Source: Bacillus carboniphilus (lineage in GTDB: Bacteria > Bacillota > Bacilli > Bacillales > JAIVKR01). Taken from it: a DNA stretch of 64,000 bases. Position 1 is the first letter of the stretch. The number at the start of each line of letters is the position of its first letter. A program made the translations under genes and the position numbers. Under the pieces are notes generated by a model. That model saw only the letters and a program-made list of their open reading frames with translations. It was not told the origin of the DNA and did no database searches. Where the stretch lies: the NCBI RefSeq assembly GCF_020524035.2, contig NZ_CP129013.1:1167822-1231821 (forward strand), given 5' to 3'. This document shows, in pieces, positions 46,408 through 54,851 of this stretch.

Positions 46408-47319
46408 ATGGAACAAATACTAGCGAATTTTATAATCTCTTTTTTAGGAACCATTAAAAAGTTAAAAATAAAAAATGTGATCTTTATTTTATTAGGTTCT
46501 ACTATTTTTTCATTCGGAATTGTTCATTTTAATATGCAAAATAATTTAGCAGAAGGCGGTTTTACGGGTATTACCTTATTATTATATTTTTTATATGACA
46601 TTAACCCTTCCTTCTCTTACTTAGCTCTGAATATTCCTGTCTTTATTATCGGATGGAGGTTTTTAGGAAAGACAACTTTTGCCTATACCATTATTGGGAC
46701 TTTATCCGTTTCTATCTTTTTAGAGGTATTTCAGCGCTATCAAATTCTGATCCCGTTAAAAGAAGATTTAACTTTAGCCGCTCTTTTTGCCGGTGTTTTC
46801 ATCGGTGGAGGTTTAGGAATTATCTTTCGTTTTGGTGGAACGACTGGCGGAGTTGATATAATTGCGAGGATTATCCATAAATATTTTGGGTGGACTATGG
46901 GGAGAACCATGTTTCTCTTTGATGCTGGTGTCATTCTTTTATCTCTTACTTATTTAGACTATCGAGAAGCTATGTATACTTTAGTTGTTGTTTTTATTGG
47001 AGCACGTGTTATTGATTTTGTTCAAGAAGGAGCCTATTCAGCTAAAGGGGCAACCATCATTTCCGACTTCAATGATCAAATCGCCAAGGAAGTGCATGAA
47101 AAAATGGATCGGGGCGTTACCGTTTTAAAAGGTGAGGGTAGCTACTTAAAGACCGAACGGAACGTGTTATATTGTGTCGTTGGACGAAATGAGATTGTCA
47201 GGTTAAAATCTATTATCGGTTCCATTGATCCTCATGCTTTCGTGGCTGTTACTGATGTTCATGATGTACTCGGTGAAGGATTTACACTAGATGAAAACAA
47301 AAGGCCACTAGCGGATTAA
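46408..47319 (+). CDS. ypjC: YitT family membrane protein YpjC (DUF2179)
   Basis: A 303-residue membrane protein with about five or six transmembrane segments in the first 200 residues (for example NVIFILLGSTIFSFGIVHF), the family motif GGGLGIIFRFGGTTGGVDII, and a soluble C-terminal DUF2179 domain (ISDFNDQIAKEVHEKMDRGV, and VAVTDVHDVLGEGF). The start at 46408 has AAGGAGG; a longer frame from 46345 is not needed. Function unknown for this family. It is divergent from ypjD and followed by tandem repeat fragments and a terminator. Confidence 0.85.
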   Translation: MEQILANFIISFLGTIKKLKIKNVIFILLGSTIFSFGIVHFNMQNNLAEGGFTGITLLLYFLYDINPSFSYLALNIPVFIIGWRFLGKTTFAYTIIGTLSVSIFLEVFQRYQILIPLKEDLTLAALFAGVFIGGGLGIIFRFGGTTGGVDIIARIIHKYFGWTMGRTMFLFDAGVILLSLTYLDYREAMYTLVVVFIGARVIDFVQEGAYSAKGATIISDFNDQIAKEVHEKMDRGVTVLKGEGSYLKTERNVLYCVVGRNEIVRLKSIIGSIDPHAFVAVTDVHDVLGEGFTLDENKRPLAD

Positions 47320-47392
47320 GAAAAGCGGAAGCGGTCGCTGATCGCTGGAGCTGGACAATAGAAAAGCGGAAGCGGTCGCTTAGCGACGAATA
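47320..47392 (+). repeat. Two tandem fragments of the dispersed repeat (copies D and E)
   Basis: GAAAAGCGGAAGCGGTCGCT occurs twice, 41 bp apart, with GGAGCTGGACAA between them. They start directly at the ypjC stop. They are a GCGGAAGCGG variant of the GCGCAAGCGC repeats at 5741 and 32585. Confidence 0.7.
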
Positions 47393-47425
47393 AGCTGTAC
47401 ATTTAGATTATTACCTCATACATTA

Positions 47426-47462
47426 AAGGTTGTCTGAAATATGATCAGACAACCTTATTTTC
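47426..47462 (+). terminator. Terminator of ypjC
   Basis: AAGGTTGTCTGA-7 nt-TCAGACAACCTT, a 12-bp perfect stem followed by ATTTTC. Confidence 0.75.
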
Positions 47463-47497
47463 ATATGTAACTAGGATTCCATCGAAGCTGATTGGTC

Positions 47498-48277
47498 TCA
47501 TCTCTCTTTTTTCACCTTTCTTTTTTTCTCTAGTTTTTCACCTTGGTATTTCCTCCATCCAGTGTAAAGAAGAGAAAGTACGATGATACCTCCAGTTGTA
47601 ATGATGACCCAAACTAACGAAGGATCTGCCTCATCTTCTTCCACAGCCTTAAACATTCTTTTTAAATCCTCTTCCATGACTGATAAATGATTCAATTTTG
47701 TTTGTGTAGACATCTTATGAAAAGCTGAACTTTCAACTGACGAAACTTGAGTGTCTATTCGATTCACTTCAATTGCTTGTACATCCATCATAAGTGAAGG
47801 ATACACTAAGCGGTATTGATCTAGAAAATGACTCCAATGATTATTAAAAAGCTCTTGATCACCATTTTCTATACTAGTCATTAAATGAGTCATTCGTAGC
47901 ATCAACTCATCTTCCATCGCTCTCCACATTGGATTTTCATCGTAAAAAAAAGCATCCGATACTAAGCGAAGTTTTGTGATGGCACGAACCTTTTCATCAT
48001 TGCTTATACTATTGGACCGCATCGCATCAAGTGCATTTTGATAAGTTGTCGTCAATATATAAACATCATCTACAGTTCGTTCCGTAGTTACTGGGATATC
48101 ATTTAACTGCTTTTCAAAATATAATAAAAGTTGGGTAGCTTCTTTAAACCGTTCTTGTTTAGCCAATTGCCACGCCGAATCAACCGTGTCATCTAATGAA
48201 TCCCAACTATTGGATTGCGCTTGACCTTGGAAGGTAATCAACATGATTGCAAATACTAGAAATAAAGCCCTTTTCAT
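47498..48277 (-). CDS. ypjB: Sporulation-associated membrane protein YpjB
   Basis: A 259-residue protein with a signal peptide (MKRALFLVFAIMLITFQGQA), a helical extracytoplasmic domain and one C-terminal membrane segment (VWVIITTGGIIVLSLLYTGW) followed by a very basic tail. This layout and position match YpjB, a sporulation-related family of unknown mechanism. It is transcribed together with or just after ypjA. Confidence 0.85.
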   Translation of the reverse strand: MKRALFLVFAIMLITFQGQAQSNSWDSLDDTVDSAWQLAKQERFKEATQLLLYFEKQLNDIPVTTERTVDDVYILTTTYQNALDAMRSNSISNDEKVRAITKLRLVSDAFFYDENPMWRAMEDELMLRMTHLMTSIENGDQELFNNHWSHFLDQYRLVYPSLMMDVQAIEVNRIDTQVSSVESSAFHKMSTQTKLNHLSVMEEDLKRMFKAVEEDEADPSLVWVIITTGGIIVLSLLYTGWRKYQGEKLEKKRKVKKER

Positions 48278-48409
48278 ACTTGTCCCCCCTACAACTTATA
48301 ATAATAAGTATGTTGAAATGGACAAGAGTAGACCTTTTTATCAATATGATATCAATCAAATTGTAAAGAAACTCTCTCACTTTGAGACAACCTCTTACAA
48401 TCTCAAACT

Positions 48410-49012
48410 TCAAAAAGTTATATGATACTTTGTTGCGTTTTTATGTAAAACAAGTCGATAAGCGATTGCAATAGATATAATACTCAACCAAAAAGTAAAA
48501 TATCCGATGATGTCTCTATATGCTGATAAACCTGAATAAACAGGCATTTGTCCAAAAACATAATCAATCATTTCATTGTGCAAAAGAACGATAGATGCAA
48601 TGGCAAGGTGCTTTAGCTTAAATCGATAATAAGGGGCGTATAGTAGTCCTTGAAGCGCCATTCCTCCATGGGAAGCAATAAGCATATATCCTGCTAAAGA
48701 TAACTCTCCAGTCGTATATAAAACAAGGAGGTTCATGATAACAGCCCAAACTCCATATTTAAACAATGATAGCATCGCAAAGGCTTCAAACCATTTACTA
48801 TTCTTGCGAAATAAAAAAGCAATTAAAACAGGAATAAAAAACAATGTAGCCGTAGGACTATCAGGAACGAACAAAATAAATTTCCAGTCAGTATAAGCTA
48901 ATTGATATCGATACCAATAGTATCCATATACCGTTCCAAAAACATTAATGACGAGTAAGAGCCATAAAAAAGGCGGTCTTGTTAATACATAATATAGTTG
49001 TTTCACATTCAT
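48410..49012 (-). CDS. ypjA: DUF1405 membrane protein YpjA
   Basis: About 200 residues with six predicted transmembrane segments, including FLWLLLVINVFGTVYGYYWY and ATLFFIPVLIAFLFR. HGGMALQGLLY and HNEMIDY are polar residues within membrane segments. Matches YpjA by place next to qcrC. ATG 49012 is preferred to the adjacent GTG at 49015. Function unknown. Confidence 0.8.
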   Translation of the reverse strand: MNVKQLYYVLTRPPFLWLLLVINVFGTVYGYYWYRYQLAYTDWKFILFVPDSPTATLFFIPVLIAFLFRKNSKWFEAFAMLSLFKYGVWAVIMNLLVLYTTGELSLAGYMLIASHGGMALQGLLYAPYYRFKLKHLAIASIVLLHNEMIDYVFGQMPVYSGLSAYRDIIGYFTFWLSIISIAIAYRLVLHKNATKYHITF

Positions 49013-49061
49013 CACTCATCCTACACACTAATATACTTCTCTATTATACCCTTTGATACAG

Positions 49062-49088
49062 AAAAAAGCTGACATTAAGTCAGCTTTT
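49062..49088 (-). terminator. Terminator of the qcr operon
   Basis: AAAAGCTGAC-TTAAT-GTCAGCTTTT followed by TTC on the minus strand; the stem begins inside the qcrC stop codon. Confidence 0.85.
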
Positions 49089-49857
49089 ATTCTTCAGATG
49101 TTACATTTGCAATAAACTCAGACATAACTTTAAGCTCTTCATCGGTTCCTTTAAACGCATCTGCTGGCATATCGCCTTGACCATTTACAGCAATCTCCGC
49201 AATCTCCTCAGGTGTTAACCCTGTATCAACTAATGATGGTCCAGCTCCGCCTTCCAGGTTGTTTCCGTGACAGCTAAGACATCCTTGTGCATCCATGATT
49301 TGATATCCTTCTGCTTCTGTATCAATTTCAGGCCCTTCAACAATCTTTCCTTGCTGTGCTGCTGCTTCCCAGTCATGATAGGCAACAGATTCCCACGTTA
49401 AGAAGATGATTGAAGCTACCGCTAATAGCATTAAGCCAACGGCCACTGGACGTTTATGTGGACGTCTTTCAGGTCCTCTATCTAAAAACGGTGCAAGCAT
49501 AAGGGCACCAAATGCTAAACCTGGCATGATAATCGCACCGATAACCGTATATTGACTCGATGCAAATTGATATTTCAATAATTGATAAAGAAATAAAAAG
49601 TACCAGTCAGGAAGTGGAATATACGCTGTATCTGTCGGATCCGCAATCTTCTCTAAAGGAGAAGGATGAGCTATTGTTAAACATAAATATCCGATTAAAA
49701 ATACAGCACCAACAAGCCACTCTTTTAACAAGAAGTTCGGCCAGAAAGCCTCCGTTTTTCCTGGATACTCTGAATAATCTTTCGGAATGTTTGGCATTCT
49801 ACCTGATGCAGGTATACGAGAATCACCAACAAACTTCATACCTTTACCGCGTTTCAT
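49087..49857 (-). CDS. qcrC: Menaquinol:cytochrome c reductase cytochrome b/c subunit QcrC
   Basis: A 256-residue fusion of a cytochrome b subunit-IV-like membrane part (three segments, about 46-65, 103-122, 136-155, with PDWYFLFLYQLLKY) and a C-terminal cytochrome c domain facing outward with heme motif CLSCH (193-197) and a later methionine ligand in GDMPADAF. It passes electrons from the bc complex to cytochrome c. AAGGAGGGG precedes the ATG. Last gene of qcrABC. Confidence 0.95.
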   Translation of the reverse strand: MKRGKGMKFVGDSRIPASGRMPNIPKDYSEYPGKTEAFWPNFLLKEWLVGAVFLIGYLCLTIAHPSPLEKIADPTDTAYIPLPDWYFLFLYQLLKYQFASSQYTVIGAIIMPGLAFGALMLAPFLDRGPERRPHKRPVAVGLMLLAVASIIFLTWESVAYHDWEAAAQQGKIVEGPEIDTEAEGYQIMDAQGCLSCHGNNLEGGAGPSLVDTGLTPEEIAEIAVNGQGDMPADAFKGTDEELKVMSEFIANVTSEE

Positions 49858-49889
49858 TTGTTCCCCTCCTTTTCATTCAAATCTTCAAC

Positions 49890-50564
49890 TTACAACGGTC
49901 CAGAAATTCCTTGTTTTCGAATCATGATAAAGTGTGCACCCATTAACATGAATAATGCTGCTGGTAAGAAGAAGACGTGAATTGCAAAGAAGCGAGTTAA
50001 CGTTTGAGCTCCAACAATTTCTGGGTCTCCCGCAAGTAAAACTTTAATATGTGTTCCAATTAATGGCGTTGCCTCAGCAATCTCCAAACCTACCTTCGTA
50101 GCAAATAACGCTTTCATATCCCAAGGTAGTAAATATCCGGTAAATCCAAGACCAAGCATAACCATAAAAATTAACACCCCGACGATCCAGTTAAGCTCTC
50201 GTGGCTTTTTATAGGCTCCTTGGAAAAAGACCCGTAATGTATGTAAAAACATCATTACGATAACTAAACTCGCACCCCAGTGGTGCATCCCACGAACAAT
50301 TTGTCCAAAGGCCACTTCATTTTGTAAATAATAAACAGATTCCCATGCATTTTTAATATCTGGTACGTAATACATAGTTAAAAACATTCCAGAAAGCACT
50401 TGTATGACGGTAACAAAGAAGGTTAATCCTCCAAAGCAGTATACAAATGCAGAGAAATGATGGGCAGGATTAACGTGCTCCGGAACTTCGTGATCCGCAA
50501 TATCGCGCCACATAGGCGTAATATCTAAACGTTCATCTACCCAATCGTATAACTTGTTCAGCAT
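49890..50564 (-). CDS. qcrB: Menaquinol:cytochrome c reductase cytochrome b subunit QcrB
   Basis: A 224-residue b6-type cytochrome with four membrane helices. Heme-ligating histidines lie in RGMHHWGASLVIVMMFLHTL and FFAIHVFFLPAALFMLMGAH. C43 in VYCFGG is the position of the covalently bound heme in B. subtilis and b6f complexes. It is 12 bp after qcrA. Confidence 0.95.
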   Translation of the reverse strand: MLNKLYDWVDERLDITPMWRDIADHEVPEHVNPAHHFSAFVYCFGGLTFFVTVIQVLSGMFLTMYYVPDIKNAWESVYYLQNEVAFGQIVRGMHHWGASLVIVMMFLHTLRVFFQGAYKKPRELNWIVGVLIFMVMLGLGFTGYLLPWDMKALFATKVGLEIAEATPLIGTHIKVLLAGDPEIVGAQTLTRFFAIHVFFLPAALFMLMGAHFIMIRKQGISGPL

Positions 50565-50576
50565 ATTAACGCCTCC

Positions 50577-51089
50577 CTATAGATTTTGTGGATTCGCCTT
50601 TCCTAAAAGCAGGATCCCATCTTTCACTTTCGTTTCATATTTTAATAATGGTGATGGAGGTGGAGTTCCTTCAACATTTTTCCCATTCTTTTTATATAGT
50701 CCATTATGACATGGACAAAAGAACATATTTTGATTTGCTGAATCCCCGTTCCAGTTTACAGTACAACCTAAATGCTGACATATCGGTGATAAGGCGACAA
50801 TTTCTCCATTGTCATCTTTATATACCCATGCAGATTTAGGCTCATCTGATTCGTACCATGCGTCTACTTGTTCTACAACAAAGTCAACAGAAACAGGTTC
50901 AGTAGTAATGTCATCAACCTTCGTTCCAGTTGCAACAAAATCTCCTCCGCTATAATCCTTTAATACCGGATCAAGAGCAAAACGAACCATTGGCATAAGT
51001 GCTGCAGAAGCCATAAAACCACCGACACCTGTCAAGGTGTAATTTAAAAATTGACGCCTTGATACTTGATGCTTTTTCTCGCTCATCAT
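50577..51089 (-). CDS. qcrA: Rieske iron-sulfur subunit QcrA
   Basis: A 170-residue Rieske protein. The cluster ligands are in CQHLGC (C104, H106, C109) and CPCHNG (C125, C127, H128). A twin-arginine-type SRRQFLNY motif precedes the N-terminal membrane anchor (about 17-36), consistent with Tat-dependent insertion of the folded protein. First gene of qcrABC, preceded by ypiF. Confidence 0.95.
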   Translation of the reverse strand: MMSEKKHQVSRRQFLNYTLTGVGGFMASAALMPMVRFALDPVLKDYSGGDFVATGTKVDDITTEPVSVDFVVEQVDAWYESDEPKSAWVYKDDNGEIVALSPICQHLGCTVNWNGDSANQNMFFCPCHNGLYKKNGKNVEGTPPPSPLLKYETKVKDGILLLGKANPQNL

Positions 51090-51228
51090 TCTCCCCCCTC
51101 TATCTTAAGCTAAGTCCAAACGGACATACGAATACAAATATATAAAACTAGGACATAATCATGATATATCAATCTCCAGTCAAGGTCAATAACATCATCA
51201 CAGATAAACCCCTGTTATGATAAGGTTT

Positions 51229-51666
51229 TTAACGACTGTTCCAATATTGTAATAAAATGTTCAAAATTTGTGCCACTTGATCTTGAATCACTTTCTTTTT
51301 CAATGATTGGTCCATATTTTCAATAGGGATTGTTGGACTCCATAAAACATCTTGGCTCTCTTTTAGGACTTCTTCACCCGTTAAGAAAAAAATGTATGTA
51401 AAATGTTTACTTAAAATTTCTTTCCAATTATTCATATCTGTTTCTAATCTCTGCTTTTCCGGAAAAAAATATACAAGTGGTGGAGTCAAAAACAGTCGAC
51501 CTCTTAACTGTTTTTCTAATTCTTGACTTAGTAACGTTAAGTATTCATGTTTTTCAAGTTGTTGTTTATTTTTTAGACTAAGCGGGACAACAGGAACAAC
51601 AACCGTATCCACATATTCCTTGGATTGCTTGTACAAATCCCAGTCCTTTATTTCCCATCTCATCAC
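51229..51666 (-). CDS. ypiF: DUF2487 family protein YpiF
   Basis: A 145-residue soluble protein (MMRWEIKDWDLYKQSKEYVD) between ypiB and qcrA, the conserved place of ypiF. It contains VVPVVPLSLKNKQQLEKHEY and a C-terminal helix KKVIQDQVAQILNILLQYW. No catalytic motif is seen. A link with the bc complex is suggested only by context. A terminator separates it from ypiB, so it may be transcribed with qcrABC. Confidence 0.75.
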   Translation of the reverse strand: MMRWEIKDWDLYKQSKEYVDTVVVPVVPLSLKNKQQLEKHEYLTLLSQELEKQLRGRLFLTPPLVYFFPEKQRLETDMNNWKEILSKHFTYIFFLTGEEVLKESQDVLWSPTIPIENMDQSLKKKVIQDQVAQILNILLQYWNSR

Positions 51667-51724
51667 CTATCGCTCCAATCTTTGTATGTAAAACTTATAT
51701 CTAGTATAACTTATTATTGAACAA

Positions 51725-51760
51725 ACAAAAAAGACCTGATCACTTTCTTATTATCAGGTC
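51725..51760 (-). terminator. Terminator after ypiB
   Basis: GACCTGAT and ATCAGGTC flank a 12-nt loop and are followed by T6 on the minus strand, about 36 bp beyond the real ypiB stop. Confidence 0.8.
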
Positions 51761-51795
51761 AAACGAGGTATAACCATATTGAGGTCGCCAAAGGA

Positions 51796-52337
51796 TTATT
51801 GGGGTAATTGTTTTAGTTTCTTAGACAACTCAACAAATGTCTTCTTGTCATGTCGATCCAGAGCCGCATCAATTTTCAAGAGGAGTGTTCTCTTTGAAAT
51901 GTTTGAATTGTGGACTCGATAAACCTTTCTGCTACTAACCGATCTTTAGCAGTAATATAGTGATGCTTCGGCATAAACGGGTTTTCTTCTAAAACGGCAG
52001 CAAATTGTGGAGACTGGAAAGCTGATTTAAAATTTAATTGAATATATAATTCCTCTTCTTTGTTAAGACGAATATCATGAAATGATTTTTCTGCATCTGT
52101 TGTCATCACGTTTTCCTTGTAAAACCGAAAAGGTACTTCATCAATACAGTGTGTACTCATCACGATTCCTCTAGGACAAAATTGCGCTTGTTCAACAAAA
52201 TGAACATTAGCAAGAAGAGTATCGTGACTCATTAAATAGTTTAAAATCCAAACACACTCTCTCCTCTTCAACTGATAGTGATTTAAAAACCAGCGAATAA
52301 AATCTTTTTTTTCGTTTACAGATACAAGGGCTGACAC
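51796..52337 (-). pseudogene. ypiB: UPF0302 protein YpiB (one frameshift near the C-terminus)
   Basis: Matches the YpiB family: [20 protein letters not shown] and NYLMSHDTL near the start, then [30 protein letters not shown]. The frame stops early at 51876, after FQREHSS. One missing base near 51890 would join FQREH to [20 protein letters not shown] and end at 51796, giving about 180 residues, the normal length. The start is GTG 52337 with GGAGGG upstream. The function is poorly defined; family members bind or modulate quinol-oxidase-related regulation only by report. Confidence 0.8.
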
Positions 52338-52447
52338 CTATTTCCCTCCTCTGCTTCATCTCAATTTGATTAAGCAACCAATATTCCTTATTATTAAACA
52401 TTCAGTTAACTAGACAAGATGTAAAAAAGGATTGTTATAATGTTTGT

Positions 52448-52476
52448 CATCGCTAGACGGGCACTTCCGCTTTTCT
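52448..52476 (-). repeat. Dispersed repeat fragment (copy F)
   Basis: On the minus strand GAAAAGCGGAAGTGCCCGTC followed by TAGCGATG, similar to the start of the repeats at 5741, 32760 and 47361. It lies in the ypiA-ypiB spacer in opposite orientation. Confidence 0.5.
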
Positions 52477-52536
52477 TTTCTTTCAAAATAATAATTCAAC
52501 ATAGATATATTAAATCCTGCCCAGTAGTCCATGAAA

Positions 52537-53787
52537 CTACTCGTCTAATTGCCTTAGGATTTCCTCTATTTCGACATTTGAAGGTTCGATCCTTAGAGCC
52601 TTTTTCAATAGTTGCATCGCTCGAGCTTTTTGTCCTTCCTCTAATAAGAAAAAAGCATATTCTTGCAAGAACTCTTTATCTTCTTTGAAAGAAGTATATG
52701 CACGCTCATAATGGTTTGATGACTCTGAATAATTTTCCAATTGATGATGAGCATACGCTAAATCCCAATCAAACTGTGGGTCATATTCTTCAAATTTCAT
52801 GACCTCTTGTAAGCTTTCAATTACCTCTTCAAACATTTCCTCTTGTAGAAGTATTTTAGATAACATAATAATGGCTTCAATATACCCTGGGTCAAGCGCT
52901 ATTGCTTGGCGCAAGAACTCAATAGCCTTTTGCATTTGTTGTTGCTTAATGGATAACTTCGCTGCAAAAAAATACATTTCTTTGTTATATTCATCATACT
53001 TGAGTCCTTTTTCTATCGTTTCCTGAGCCTCATTGACTTTACCAGTTTGTTCATAACTTTTAGCTAACTGTAAATAAAGCGAAGTAAAATATGGATCTAA
53101 ATCTTGTAATTCTTCGAATTGACGAATGGCTGTTTCAAATTGTTCAGCTTGAAGAGCTGTCATTCCATATCCAAATAAATGATCAGGATCTTTACTATTA
53201 AGTTCGCGATAATAATTTAGCGCCTCGTTATACGAGCCTAAGCTACTAAGACTTTCAGCTAGTCTTTGGCCAATGAGAACACCATTCAATTCAGAAAAGC
53301 TTCGTATTGTTTGTTCGTATAACGGAACGGCCTTTTGATAATAGGCTTGATGAAAATAGAGCTCTGCTAAAGCAAAATCAATAATAGGCTGATTGTTTAT
53401 TTGTTTGGCCTCTTTTAACTTTTTTTCACTAACCTCAAATAACCCTTGCATTTGATATAAGTCTGCTTGTAAAACGAGCGCTTGTACATAACGATTATCA
53501 TGACGAGGAACACGCTGAAGTATTTCGATTGCTTCATCCTCTTTATCAATATCTATATATAATTCAGCAAGAAATATAGAAATATCTATTTCTTCAGGAT
53601 ATAGTAAAGTAATTTCCTCTACTATTTCCACGGCTTTTTCAATTAAGCCCCATTCATAATATTGTTCAGCCAGCTGTAGTTTTGTTTGATCATCAAGTTT
53701 TGGCATCGTTTCCTCAATGATTTTAAGACCTTGCTCTGCTTGTCCTTCTTCAACTAGTTTGATTGCTTCTTGTATACGTTGTTTCAC
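52537..53787 (-). CDS. ypiA: Tetratricopeptide repeat protein YpiA
   Basis: A 416-residue soluble protein built from about twelve 34-residue TPR helical hairpins, for example GYIEAIIMLSKILLQEEMFE and LLKKALRIEPSNVEIEEIL. TPR proteins are scaffolds for protein binding; the partner is unknown. GTG 53787 is chosen because AGGAAGG precedes it at suitable spacing; the open frame extends further to 53868 into the neighbouring gene. Conserved between ypiB and the aromatic operon. Confidence 0.88.
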   Translation of the reverse strand: MKQRIQEAIKLVEEGQAEQGLKIIEETMPKLDDQTKLQLAEQYYEWGLIEKAVEIVEEITLLYPEEIDISIFLAELYIDIDKEDEAIEILQRVPRHDNRYVQALVLQADLYQMQGLFEVSEKKLKEAKQINNQPIIDFALAELYFHQAYYQKAVPLYEQTIRSFSELNGVLIGQRLAESLSSLGSYNEALNYYRELNSKDPDHLFGYGMTALQAEQFETAIRQFEELQDLDPYFTSLYLQLAKSYEQTGKVNEAQETIEKGLKYDEYNKEMYFFAAKLSIKQQQMQKAIEFLRQAIALDPGYIEAIIMLSKILLQEEMFEEVIESLQEVMKFEEYDPQFDWDLAYAHHQLENYSESSNHYERAYTSFKEDKEFLQEYAFFLLEEGQKARAMQLLKKALRIEPSNVEIEEILRQLDE

Positions 53788-53824
53788 CTTGAACGATCCT
53801 TCCTCATTTGTGAAAATGGCTATA

Positions 53825-54742
53825 TTATATGTAGTTATTATTCTTAAACCTAGATGGAACCACCTCACGCAATTCCCTTCCAGAACCTACAAATAAAAAT
53901 TTTTCTTTCCCTGCTTTGATTACTCGACCATTATGAACTGTAATTAATGGAATATGTTTATCATAATTGAGTTCACCATTTTGTTCAACTATTGCCTTTT
54001 TTGTTTCTGAAGAATAAAGATTGTAATCAACATTTGCCCCTACTCTGACGTCCCCCCGTATTGGATTTAAGCCTAATTTCATAAGAAGATCTTCTCGTAT
54101 GGGTACACCTTCTTCAATCTTTCTTATTGAAGTTACTATTCGATGCGCTTTCGTTATCTTTTTCCATTTCGTTTGTATCTTTCGTTTTTCCATACTACTA
54201 ATAGAAGTGTCGTCGAGTAAAGGAATAATTGGAATAGTGTAAAAAGAAGTAGCATGTTGGATAAACCCCCACGGTATTGTATCCAACTGTTTAGAATGAT
54301 TCACATTAACAAAAATCACCTTGCACTTTTGATGATGACATTTGTAAATTAATTGTTCAGTTAAAGTTTGGTACGAAATTTTAATTCCAAAACAAAAATC
54401 AACAGGAGCATTAATCATTAAATGACGATATTTTTTAAACTGTTGACCTAAATCTCGCAAACGATTCACAGGAATGATTGGAATCACTGTTGTACAGCCT
54501 TTATTTATAATACTTTCCAAAAAGAATGTTTTAAATGCTGGAAAGGAATCCTTTGAAGTAAGGATAAAATCAAAAAAAACATGACCGGGTGTCATTACAT
54601 AATCTTTGCCATTCATCTGGACAAATTGATAATTCGAGAGGCTATTATTAATTTGATCAAAACGCCCATTGTTTACTAAAACCGACACTTTTTTAATCTT
54701 GTTTTTTCTATACAAATCTACCTCGTTAATAATATAAGGCAT
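53825..54742 (-). CDS. Amidohydrolase-like protein without metal-binding HxH
   Basis: A 305-residue protein whose N-terminus (EVDLYRKNKIKKVSVLVNNG and YVMTPGHVFFDF) follows the beta-sandwich and first barrel strand of amidohydrolases, where a G-x-I-D-x-H-x-H metal motif is expected but absent. The C-terminus IPLITVHNGRVIKAGKEKFL resembles the returning sandwich strands, and RGDVRVGANVDYNLY resembles the usual P-x-x-x-A-D-x-V segment. It may be a degenerate member of the family. B. subtilis has no gene at this place between ypiA and aroE. Function unknown. Confidence 0.5.
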   Translation of the reverse strand: MPYIINEVDLYRKNKIKKVSVLVNNGRFDQINNSLSNYQFVQMNGKDYVMTPGHVFFDFILTSKDSFPAFKTFFLESIINKGCTTVIPIIPVNRLRDLGQQFKKYRHLMINAPVDFCFGIKISYQTLTEQLIYKCHHQKCKVIFVNVNHSKQLDTIPWGFIQHATSFYTIPIIPLLDDTSISSMEKRKIQTKWKKITKAHRIVTSIRKIEEGVPIREDLLMKLGLNPIRGDVRVGANVDYNLYSSETKKAIVEQNGELNYDKHIPLITVHNGRVIKAGKEKFLFVGSGRELREVVPSRFKNNNYI

Positions 54743-54807
54743 TTTTCCTCTCCACCTTTTTCTTTTCTTAAGACAAGCTATGAGTAGAAGAAGCGAAATA
54801 GACCAAG

Positions 54808-54839
54808 AAAAAACACCTTAGTGTTTTCACTAAGATGTT
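54808..54839 (-). terminator. Terminator of the aromatic supraoperon
   Basis: AACATCTTAGTG-AAAA-CACTAAGGTGTT with one wobble, followed by TTTTC on the minus strand, 13 bp past the aroA stop. Confidence 0.85.
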
Positions 54840-54851
54840 CTATACCGTTCG

